From: Roseiarcus fermentans
GTDB lineage: Bacteria; Pseudomonadota; Alphaproteobacteria; Rhizobiales; Beijerinckiaceae
DNA length: 64,000 bases
Direction: 5' to 3'
Assembly (NCBI RefSeq): GCF_003315135.1
Contig: NZ_QNRK01000006.1
Span: 1 to 64,000, forward strand
Shown here piece by piece: positions 55,582-64,000 of this stretch. The translations under genes were made by a program, and so were the position numbers. Position 1 is the first letter of the stretch. Each line of letters starts with the position of its first letter. The notes beneath the pieces were generated by a model. That model was given only the letters and a program-made list of their open reading frames with translations, searched no databases and was not told the origin of the DNA.

Positions 55582-56396
55582 CGCGCTTCGAGCCTTCGTT
55601 CCGTCGGCAGGGCGAGGGCCGCCGACAGGATGGCCAGGCTCGTGAGGGCGTCGAAAATCGTCGCGCCCGAGGCGCCGTGCACGAAGTGATAGAGGTCGGC
55701 CGACCAGGCCATGAGGGTGAGCCGGGTCACGTTCATCGCGACAAGCGCAATGGCGAGCGCCGCGAGACCGAGAACGGCGGGAAGACCGACCCGTTCGCCG
55801 CGGACGAGCAGCAGCGCCGCGGCGCCGAGCATCGGCAGCGGAAGAAAATGGGCGGTCGAGCAACCCACGAGGACGACGATGCGGTGTCCCTCCGGCGCGC
55901 CCACGACATTGCCGATCCGGACCACGTCGTCGCGCAGGATTGACAGGAAGCGAGCGACGGCGCCGGCGTCGAGCGCCAGCAGGCTTCCGGACACCACCGG
56001 CTCGAGCACGGCGCTCCAGGCCTCCCAGGCGCCGAGCGCCGCGAACAGGAGCGCGCCGGACCGCATCGCGCCGCGGGAGCCCAACGCCAGAAGGCACGCC
56101 AGCGCTGTGGTGAGAAGCCAGGCGACGAGGCTGCTCGGCCACAGCATGGCCGCCATGGTGAGTGCGACGCCGCCGAGAGCGAAAGCGCCCACGAAGACGC
56201 GCTCGCGCGACCAGAGCAGGCGGACCGCGACCCCCGCCACGAGAAGTTCGAACGGACTTATCCCGTAAAAATCGAACGGCGCGTCCGACCCCAAATCCTT
56301 GCCGGCTTCCAGCACCCGGAAGACGGAGCCGTTCAGCGCGCCGCCCGCAAGGAGGAGCGACGCGAAACGTCCGTCGAAGGCGAGCGTCGTGTTCAT
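55578..56396 (-). CDS. Exosortase/archaeosortase-family membrane protease
   Basis: The 272-residue protein has about eight membrane helices. It has the exosortase catalytic set at expected spacing: Cys179 in VLVGCSTAH, Arg225 in AMNVTRLTL and His240 in FVHGASG. The preceding GAPEGHRIVVLVGC segment is also typical. Exosortases cut PEP-CTERM or similar tails and link proteins to the envelope or exopolysaccharide. Start ATG 56396 is chosen because the frame upstream is not protein-like. The next gene is coupled to it. CST in place of the common CSG is a variant. Confidence 0.8.
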   Translation of the reverse strand: MNTTLAFDGRFASLLLAGGALNGSVFRVLEAGKDLGSDAPFDFYGISPFELLVAGVAVRLLWSRERVFVGAFALGGVALTMAAMLWPSSLVAWLLTTALACLLALGSRGAMRSGALLFAALGAWEAWSAVLEPVVSGSLLALDAGAVARFLSILRDDVVRIGNVVGAPEGHRIVVLVGCSTAHFLPLPMLGAAALLLVRGERVGLPAVLGLAALAIALVAMNVTRLTLMAWSADLYHFVHGASGATIFDALTSLAILSAALALPTERRLEAR

Positions 56397-57113
56397 GGCG
56401 ATACAGGATGCAACGGGCATGCCGCGCGACCGGCGCTGACGAACGTAGGCACGGGGCTCGTACGCCAATCGATCGAAGCCTGCGCTTGCTCAGGCTTTGA
56501 CCGGGCTCTTCGCCGGCGCAACCGTCGCTCGGTCGGGCGACGGCCGCGGAAGCCGGCGCTCGGCCAGCAATTCGGGCGACGAGCATGAGCTTTCGGCTGC
56601 TCGGCGCGACGCCGTCGGCTCTCTCCGCGCTCGCGCGGCGGGGTGGTCTTCACGGTCCGGCGGCGTCACTGGGGCCCGGGTCCGATACGGTCGGGCAAGC
56701 CGATCAGAGCGAGCGCAAAGCCCCTCTCCGCGCGATTCGCAAAACGCTTTCGGTTTTGCAAAGCGGATCGAGTGAAACGCGACGTCCAGACGGGGGTTAT
56801 GATCCAGGAGAGACGCGGACACCACGGCGGCGGCGAACCGCCAATCTCATGGTCGCAGGTCCGGCGCCCTTCGCAACTGAACGCGCCCTCTTGGGCGCAC
56901 GGGTTCTGCCGTGGGGCGACCGACGGATGTCGGGCCTGCCATCCAGCGACGTTCACTCGCCGATCCAGCAGAAAAGGCGCGACGTCACCGGCTCGTTCAC
57001 CGCGGCTGCGTTCCGGCCAATTTCGGTTTCCACCCGAGACCGGCCGAGCCTCGCACACCCCGGAGTCTGGCGCGCCGCAGCCCGGCGTGTGGTTGGGCGA
57101 AATGCGGGAGCGG
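56397..57113. other. Long gap with a small hairpin, no gene
   Basis: These 717 bases contain only Arg/Ser-rich shadow frames. A short stem (GCAAAAC / GTTTTGC, 7-base loop, 56739-56759) is visible. No T-run follows. No RNA or protein family is recognised. Confidence 0.4.
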
Positions 57114-58469
<1,356 letters not shown>

Positions 58470-58500
58470 GGTTTGCTCCTGAATGTTCGAATGGGAAGGT

Positions 58501-60309
58501 TCAGCGGCCCTTGCCGAGGATCATCACGGAGAAGGTGCGCAGCATGATGCCGAGGTCGGTCGCAAGCCATTTGCCGGGCGCCATCAGGCGCAGGGCGTAG
58601 GCGTGGTCGTGAAGCACCTTCAGCCGGACATCCTCGACCGAGCTGTCGTATGGCAAGTACACTTGCGCGAGCCCGGTGATGCCCGGCTTCACGCCATAGG
58701 TGCGCTCGGCGTAGAACGGGATCTCCCGCTCGAGCATCGAGAAGAATTGCGGACGCTCCGGTCGCGGCCCGACGACCGACATGTCGCCGCGCAGCACGTC
58801 GATGCATTGCGGAAGCTCGTCGAGACGGGTCTTGCGCAGGAAATTGCCGACGCGGGTGATGCGCGGATCGCGCTCGGTCGCCCATACAGCGCCCGACTTC
58901 GTTTCGGCGTCCGTGCGCATCGTGCGGAACTTGGTCATGTAGAACAGGCGCGTCCGCGTCGGCGTCCGCAACCCCACCCGAAGCTGGCGGTAGAATACCG
59001 GCCCCTTGCTCTCGAGCTTGATCGCGAGGGCGACCGGAACGAACAGCACGGCGAACACGACGAGGACGAGGCCTGCGATCGCGACGTCGAGCGCGCGCTT
59101 GCCGAACGCCGCGGTTCCCGTCAGAAGCTCGCCGTCGTCGAGCGCCGGAGTCCGCGGCGCGACCCGCGTCCAGGGCGCGCGATAGCCGCCGAAAAGATAG
59201 CGGACGGCGCCGTACCCGGCGGCCGCATAGCCGCTGACCAGATAGGCGATCGCGCGGACCGCAGTCAGCCGGCCGAACGAGGGGACGGCCATGCCGGCGA
59301 GGCCGATCGCGTAGAGCGCAAGCTGCGCGGCCAACAGCCATGCGAACGCCGGCGAGGACCGGCCGAGCGCCAGGCTCGAAACCAGCGCTGCGATGAGAAC
59401 GAAGGGCATCACCGCCCGCAGCGCCTTTCCCGACAGGAAGACGAACGCCAGGCCCGGACGGCGCGGATCGGCCAGCCCGGCCAGCCGCAGGGTCTGCTGC
59501 ATCGCGCCCGCCCCGAGCCGCTGCCGCCGCCGCAGGTCCTCGGCAGGCCGGTCATGCTCGCATTCGACGATCGCGATCGCCGGATCGTAAACGCCGCGGA
59601 AGCCCCGCGCCACGATCCGCATCGGCAGGATGACGTCGTCGTTGATCGTGTCGGGCTCGAGCGGGGTCCAGAGCGCGCGCGGGAACACATAGAAGGCGCC
59701 GTGGGCCCCGAACGGCGAATCGAGGGCCGCCTCGTCCCGCTTAACCGCGGTCTGGTAGCGCCAGTAGAATTTTTGGGCGGGGGTTCCGTACGGGACGGAA
59801 TAGGCGCCGGTCACGAAGCCGACCCGGTCTTCGGCGATCCGCCATGCCGACCTGACGAGCGCGTCTTGCGAGAGTTTCGCCGAGGCGTCGGACAGCGCGA
59901 CGAGGTCCGTGTCGCAGGCGGCGATCGCAGCGTTGAGCGTCGCGACCTTGCCGCGGTTGGCCTCGTGGACGACGAGTCCGAAATGGGCGCCCCGCGCGCC
60001 GAGCCGCTCGATCGCGTCCCGCGCGCGCCCGACCGTCGCGTCCGTGCAGCCGTCGCAGACGATGACGATCCCAAGCCGGTCCTCAGGGTAGTCGAATTCG
60101 GCGCAATTGGCGATCTTCGCCTCGATGAAGCGGTCCTCATTGTGCGCGGGGACGATCATCGTCATCGATGGGAGTCTGGACCAGCCCACTCCGGCCGCCT
60201 CCCAGCGCGAGCGCTGGCGGCGCGCGAGCGCCTTGAGCGCCAGCGGGTAGCCGAGGTGATGGTAGGCGACGAGGCCGCAGCTCGTAAGGCAGATGGCTTC
60301 CGCGATCAT
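58501..60309 (-). CDS. GT2 glycosyltransferase fused to polyprenyl-phosphate sugar transferase
   Basis: The 602-residue protein has a GT2 domain at 45-290 ([50 protein letters not shown]) and about four membrane helices. A bacterial sugar-transferase domain spans about 405-600 ([58 protein letters not shown]). The C-terminal domain starts exopolysaccharide repeat synthesis by placing sugar-1-phosphate on undecaprenyl phosphate. Fusion with a GT2 is unusual and would couple first and second steps. It is 3 bases after the GT4 gene. Confidence 0.9.
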   Translation of the reverse strand: MIAEAICLTSCGLVAYHHLGYPLALKALARRQRSRWEAAGVGWSRLPSMTMIVPAHNEDRFIEAKIANCAEFDYPEDRLGIVIVCDGCTDATVGRARDAIERLGARGAHFGLVVHEANRGKVATLNAAIAACDTDLVALSDASAKLSQDALVRSAWRIAEDRVGFVTGAYSVPYGTPAQKFYWRYQTAVKRDEAALDSPFGAHGAFYVFPRALWTPLEPDTINDDVILPMRIVARGFRGVYDPAIAIVECEHDRPAEDLRRRQRLGAGAMQQTLRLAGLADPRRPGLAFVFLSGKALRAVMPFVLIAALVSSLALGRSSPAFAWLLAAQLALYAIGLAGMAVPSFGRLTAVRAIAYLVSGYAAAGYGAVRYLFGGYRAPWTRVAPRTPALDDGELLTGTAAFGKRALDVAIAGLVLVVFAVLFVPVALAIKLESKGPVFYRQLRVGLRTPTRTRLFYMTKFRTMRTDAETKSGAVWATERDPRITRVGNFLRKTRLDELPQCIDVLRGDMSVVGPRPERPQFFSMLEREIPFYAERTYGVKPGITGLAQVYLPYDSSVEDVRLKVLHDHAYALRLMAPGKWLATDLGIMLRTFSVMILGKGR

Positions 60310-60312
60310 GGT

Positions 60313-61377
60313 TCAGGCTTTCAGGAGGTCGGAGTAGGCGTTGAGCGTGTTGCGCCAGTCGAAGCGGGCGGCGATGAAGACGCGAGGGGAGACCGGCGAC
60401 GGTTGGCGAAACGTCGCGCTCAGGGCGGCGGCCAGCGCCGCTGCGTTCTCGGGCGGAGCGAGCCGGCCGGTCGCCGGGCAGACCGCCGAGGCGAGGTCGC
60501 CGACGTCGGTCGCGACCACCGGCACGCCGCAGGCCTGAGCCTCGAGCACGGCGAGCGGCAGGCCCTCGGCGCGCGAGGGCTGGCAGAGAACGTCGAAAGC
60601 CGGAAGGATCTGCGCGACGTCATCGCGGTGGCCGAGGAAGCGGACCCGCTCGGCGACGCCGAGGCTCCGGGCGAGCTGTTCGAGGTCGGCGCGGCGCGAG
60701 CCGTCGCCGACAATGCACAGGACCGGCTCCGGCGTCACCGACGCCGCGGCCTCGATCAGAAGGTCGTGGCCCTTGACCTGCTCGAGCCGTCCGACCGCCC
60801 CGACTACGAAGGCGCTCTCGCTCAAACCCAGACGGCGCCTGGCCTCGGCGCGGTCGACGTCGCAACGGTCGAGCGCGACGCCGTTGGCGATGATCTCGAC
60901 GGTTCGGCCCGGATAGACGCGCTTGAGCGGCTCCCGCATTCTCTCGGCCACCCCGACGACACGGGGGCGGAGAATCGCGGCGGCGCGCCGCATGAGACGA
61001 ACGCGCCTCGGGTCGTCGAACTGCCAGACGTCGTGCTCGACATGAACCAGACGGCGGACGCCCGCGAGCCTCGCCGCCGCTCCGCCATAGAGCATCGGAC
61101 CGGCGTGATGCGTGAACGCCGTGTCGATCCCGCGCTCGCGTAACAGCGCTGCGAGACGGAGAACGAGGCCGGCGTCCAGTCCCGGCCGTTTCGCCATCGC
61201 GGCGAGAGCTGCGGCGCTTTCGCCGAGCCGAGGCCAGGCGGCGGCGAGCGCGTCCGCCTCGCCCTCGAGGCTGACGATGAGATGGTCGCCGGGCAATTGA
61301 CGCGAAAGCTCGAGGACGAGAACCTCGAGTCCGCCCGGGGCCATCCTCTGAACGATATGCGCGACGCGATGTCCCAT
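60313..61377 (-). CDS. GT4-family glycosyltransferase
   Basis: The 354-residue enzyme has GT-B fold features: MAPGGLEVLVLEL near the N terminus, FTHHAGPMLYGG, VGRLEQVKGHDLLIEAAA and the nucleotide-sugar site PSRAEGLPLAVLEAQACGVPVVATDVG. ATG 61377 with GGAG upstream was chosen; the open frame before it is not protein-like. It lies directly upstream of the GT2-fusion gene, in one exopolysaccharide operon. Confidence 0.93.
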   Translation of the reverse strand: MGHRVAHIVQRMAPGGLEVLVLELSRQLPGDHLIVSLEGEADALAAAWPRLGESAAALAAMAKRPGLDAGLVLRLAALLRERGIDTAFTHHAGPMLYGGAAARLAGVRRLVHVEHDVWQFDDPRRVRLMRRAAAILRPRVVGVAERMREPLKRVYPGRTVEIIANGVALDRCDVDRAEARRRLGLSESAFVVGAVGRLEQVKGHDLLIEAAASVTPEPVLCIVGDGSRRADLEQLARSLGVAERVRFLGHRDDVAQILPAFDVLCQPSRAEGLPLAVLEAQACGVPVVATDVGDLASAVCPATGRLAPPENAAALAAALSATFRQPSPVSPRVFIAARFDWRNTLNAYSDLLKA

Positions 61378-61819
61378 GGTCTCCGTCCGCTGCCGGGGCC
61401 GGCCGTCATCGGCGGGCCCGTGCGTGGATCCAAGGGGCAACCTCCGTGCCACCGCATCGCCAAAAAACGCCGGCGTCCGTCCCGCACCGCGCGCCGGCGC
61501 GTCGCAACCCGCAATTCCGCCTCGATTCGCGCAGGTTTCAGGGCGGCCGGACGCGTGGTCGCCGACGGCGTGCCGAACCGCCTGACGGCAAGGGCCGCGG
61601 GCGCCGACGAACGCGAAGGAAGTCCGGCGCCGGACCGCGATTGCAAAGTGAGAATGCTGTAGAGCGCCCACATTCTTCCCGCCGCGCATAACGCTTCGCG
61701 TATTGCAATGGGCGGCGCAGGAGCCCGGCGGGCGCGCCGAAATCCGCCCGGTCGACGCTCACGGCGGCATGGCATGAGCGTTGCTCCGACGGGAGCGGAT
61801 CACAAGGGGATGGATGACC
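61378..61819. other. Divergent intergenic region before STAS gene
   Basis: These 442 bases separate the minus-strand glycosyltransferases from the plus-strand STAS, lipoprotein and exporter genes. No gene is supported. It must hold both promoters, but no clear consensus stands out. Confidence 0.4.
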
Positions 61820-62104
61820 ATGCGACTGATAAAGATCGACCAGGATATGGACGCGGCTTCGATGACCGCCATGAGGCCGTTGTTCGAAGAACTGGCCGAC
61901 AGTCGGAGCGACGTCTGCTTTGATCTGAGCGGCGTCGACTTCCTGGACTCATCCGGCGTCGGCGGGATCGTCTTCGTCTTCAAGCGGCTGCGCGAGCGCT
62001 CACTCAAAGTTTCTCTTGTCAATGCGGCTGGGCAGCCGGCGCGTCTGTTGCGACAGTTGAAGCTCGAGTTTATGGTTGGGCCGAGTCCCCAAGCCGCATT
62101 GTAG
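61820..62104 (+). CDS. STAS-domain anti-sigma-factor-antagonist-like protein
   Basis: The 94-residue single STAS domain has the phospho-acceptor Ser in DLSGVDFLDSSGVGGIVFVFK, the SpoIIAA pattern. I chose ATG 61820, with AAGGGG about 10 bases upstream; ATG 61814 is also possible. No RsbW-like kinase is adjacent. It precedes the lipoprotein and exporter genes and may link partner-switch signalling to polysaccharide production. Confidence 0.85.
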   Translation: MRLIKIDQDMDAASMTAMRPLFEELADSRSDVCFDLSGVDFLDSSGVGGIVFVFKRLRERSLKVSLVNAAGQPARLLRQLKLEFMVGPSPQAAL

Positions 62105-62130
62105 GGACACGGAGGCCGCCGCCGGGCCCA

Positions 62131-62487
62131 ATGCACAAATTTGTTGTGATCTTCGTGTCTTGCCTCGGCCTCTCGGGATGCTTTTTCAGTGAAGGGCCCT
62201 GGCCCTCGGAGGGCGCCGGCGGCTTCGCCGAATACCTTCCCATTCAGGACAAGCAGCTTCAAGACCTCAGCGACCGTCTCGATGCGCTGCGCCAGCGGGG
62301 GGCGCCGAAATACGACGCGGCGGCCTATGCCGATGCGAGCCTGCTCCTGACGCGTTGCCGGCGCGAGATGGCGGCCGGACTGACTGCGGACGCGAGTGCG
62401 GACATCGCCCGTCTGGAGCGGCAGATCGACGCGCTCGAGGCGGCGGTGAGACGCAAGCGTCCGGACACGGACCGGACCCTGTCATGA
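62131..62487 (+). CDS. Small lipoprotein upstream of polysaccharide exporter
   Basis: The 118-residue protein has a lipoprotein signal (FVVIFVSCLGLSGC, lipobox LSGC) and a helical body with coiled-coil features (LQDLSDRLDAL; ARLERQIDALEAAVRRKR). Its stop overlaps the exporter start as ATGA. It probably assists the export complex at the envelope. Confidence 0.78.
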   Translation: MHKFVVIFVSCLGLSGCFFSEGPWPSEGAGGFAEYLPIQDKQLQDLSDRLDALRQRGAPKYDAAAYADASLLLTRCRREMAAGLTADASADIARLERQIDALEAAVRRKRPDTDRTLS

Positions 62488-64000
62488 AGATTGTCGCGAC
62501 CCTTCTCGCGCTCGCTTTGTTCCTGGCCTTGGCCGTGGTCCGGGCCGGCGCTCAGCCGAGCGATGGGGCGCTGCGCATCGGCGACGTGCTGACCATTGGC
62601 CTGCCCGGCGAGGCCGCCCTGAACAAAGACTTTCCGGTGGATCGGAAAGGCGCCATCACCCTGCCGGAAGCCGGCGCCCTCAGGGTGGCGGGTCACTCGC
62701 TCGACGCCGCGACCGTGATGATCCGCGACGCGCTGGCGCACGCCTACCGCGACCTCGACAAACTGTCCGTCACGCTGAAGGAGCGGAGGTTGCCGCTCAC
62801 CGTGCTCGGCTACGTCAAGAATCCCGGCGACGTCGTGCTCGCCGGCGACGCCAACGTCCAGACGGCGCTCGTCGCGGCGGGCGGCGTCAGCCAGGGGGCG
62901 CAGCTCGACCGGATGACGGTCACCCACGCCGACGGCAAGCGCGAGCAGTTCGACTACAAGAAATACCTCGATACCGGCGACGCGAACGCGCTGCCGCGGC
63001 TCGCGCCGCTCGACGTCATTTTCGTCCCGGCGTCGCCCTTGACCGGCAACGTGCAGATCGACTTCGACGGCCGAACGCTCGCAGCCACCGGGGACGGCGG
63101 GGAGGAGCGCTCCGCCATCAGGATCTTCGGCGAAGTGAACACGCCCGCAACCTTCGCCTACCGGAAGGGCGCTTCGGTCATCGACATGATCATGCGCGCG
63201 GGCGGCGTGACGCGGTACTCGGCGCCCGAGCAGATCCGGATCCTGAACAAGACCAAACCGGTCATCTTCAACCTGCAGGCCTATCTCGACACCGGCGACA
63301 CGGCGCTCCTGCCGGACGTGGAGCCCGGCGCGACGATCTACGTGCCGAAGTCGGTCGAGGAGATCAGAAGCGGCAAACTGACGGTCTACGTGATGGGCGA
63401 GGTCGCCAAACCCGGCGCGTTCGAGACTCGCGACGGCGCTTCGTTCATCGACATCCTCGCCAACGCCGGCGGCCCGACGCGCTACGCCGACACCCGGCAG
63501 ATCCACATCATCCACGGGGACGGAAAGATCACCAACGTCGACCTCGTCAAATACGCCGATGGTTCGGGGGGACAGTTGCCCTCGGTCAAGCCCGGCGACG
63601 CCATCTTCGTTCCTGAAAAGAACGAGAGCGCCGATCAGCCTTCGTGGCTCAAGATCGCCCCCACCCGCGCGGTGCAGGTTCTCGGCGCGCTCTACAAGCC
63701 CGGCCGTTACGAATGGTCGGACGAGATGTCGCTGTTCGACCTGCTGTCCAACGCCGGCGGCCCGACGGCGCACGCCGACATTTCCCACATCCAGATCCTG
63801 CGCAAGGACGGAGACAAGGCCGCGCCGGTCCTGTTCGACCTGGATACGTTCCTCAAGGGCGGGGGGTCGCTGCAGAACGTGCCGAAGATTCACGCGGGCT
63901 ACGTCGTCATGGTTCCGGAACTTCCACAGGATACTGCCGACAACAAGGCGCAGTGGATGCGGCAGGGGCCGGAGCGGTCGATCTACGTGATGGGCCAGGT
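62484..64000 (+). CDS. Wza-like polysaccharide export protein (partial, runs off the end)
   Basis: At least 505 codons begin at ATG 62484, with a signal peptide ending near VRAGA. A poly_export domain follows (IGDVLTIGLPGEAALN, VDRKGAITLPEAG). At least four SLBB-type domains come next, each with a motif like GEVNTPATFAYR, MGEVAKPGAFETR, LGALYKPGRYEW and a following NAGGPTRYAD. Outer-membrane export pore for capsule or exopolysaccharide. More SLBB repeats than the usual two to three. The 3' end lies outside the window. Confidence 0.9.
   Translation, partial: MKIVATLLALALFLALAVVRAGAQPSDGALRIGDVLTIGLPGEAALNKDFPVDRKGAITLPEAGALRVAGHSLDAATVMIRDALAHAYRDLDKLSVTLKERRLPLTVLGYVKNPGDVVLAGDANVQTALVAAGGVSQGAQLDRMTVTHADGKREQFDYKKYLDTGDANALPRLAPLDVIFVPASPLTGNVQIDFDGRTLAATGDGGEERSAIRIFGEVNTPATFAYRKGASVIDMIMRAGGVTRYSAPEQIRILNKTKPVIFNLQAYLDTGDTALLPDVEPGATIYVPKSVEEIRSGKLTVYVMGEVAKPGAFETRDGASFIDILANAGGPTRYADTRQIHIIHGDGKITNVDLVKYADGSGGQLPSVKPGDAIFVPEKNESADQPSWLKIAPTRAVQVLGALYKPGRYEWSDEMSLFDLLSNAGGPTAHADISHIQILRKDGDKAAPVLFDLDTFLKGGGSLQNVPKIHAGYVVMVPELPQDTADNKAQWMRQGPERSIYVMGQ

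Noticed and set aside
56739-56759. Terminator or small RNA at a 7-bp stem
   Set aside because: The stem is short, there is no T-run, and no gene ends close by.
58483-61143. 886-codon open frame on the plus strand
   Set aside because: It is antisense to the GT2-fusion and GT4 genes, both with clear motifs. Long antisense frames are common in GC-rich DNA and this one has no domain pattern.
62325-63893. 522-codon minus-strand frame
   Set aside because: Antisense to the polysaccharide export gene, which has a signal peptide, poly_export and SLBB motifs in the plus-strand frame.

Overview
The window is a GC-rich, densely coded piece of an alphaproteobacterial chromosome, probably Hyphomicrobiales. 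This rests on overall gene style (FabI, GlmM, RmuC, peptide deformylase, hybrid histidine kinases) and not on a phylogenetic marker. It carries two tRNA genes, tRNA-Asn(GTT) and tRNA-Ser(GGA). I see no rRNA, CRISPR array or complete insertion sequence.

Layout. 1-10 kb: tRNA-Asn, NAD(P)HX repair enzyme, UspA-type stress protein, alpha/beta hydrolase, a divergent response regulator/hybrid kinase pair, a fungal-type GH15 glucoamylase and an AmpG-like permease. 10.1-19.2 kb: a Liv-type ABC importer (ATPases, permeases, binding protein) and a metallo-beta-lactamase-fold hydrolase on the minus strand, divergent from a TetR regulator, a FAH-family hydrolase and an acyl-CoA synthetase; this reads as an uptake-and-activation cluster for an organic acid.

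19.6-35.5 kb is the centrepiece: a bacterial microcompartment (BMC) locus in two divergent arms. The plus arm encodes a pentameric vertex protein (BMC-P), a hexameric shell protein (BMC-H), a CoA-acylating aldehyde dehydrogenase, EutJ, a trimeric shell protein (BMC-T), a malate/lactate dehydrogenase with a long N-terminal extension, a zinc alcohol dehydrogenase and a GAF-PucR regulator. The minus arm encodes a DUF7064-like protein, a HAD phosphatase with a probable encapsulation tail, a stand-alone phosphohistidine swivelling domain, a 469-residue protein of unknown function, a small winged-helix/helical protein, a PPDK-like protein whose PEP/pyruvate half has lost its catalytic residues, and a second BMC-H. 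There is no glycyl-radical enzyme, B12 diol dehydratase, ethanolamine lyase or recognisable phosphotransacylase. My reading, which is inference, is that a dikinase-type phosphohistidine relay activates an unknown substrate that is turned into an aldehyde and oxidised to an acyl-CoA inside a protein shell.

35.8-39.4 kb is a small genomic islet: DUF4279 and WapI-like immunity-type genes, a small conserved companion protein, and a large serine recombinase whose reading frame runs antisense through tRNA-Ser. 39.5-47.8 kb is housekeeping: a LuxR-type regulator, sirtuin, peptide deformylase, RmuC, cupin, FabI, an SDR, a Cys-cluster protein and an NAD-dependent epimerase. 47.7-55.1 kb holds two very large convergent hybrid histidine kinases whose 3' ends overlap. 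55.1-64 kb turns to the cell surface: an exosortase-like membrane protease with a companion, GlmM, a GT2/sugar-phosphate-transferase fusion, a GT4 glycosyltransferase, a STAS protein, a lipoprotein and a Wza-like exporter cut by the window end.
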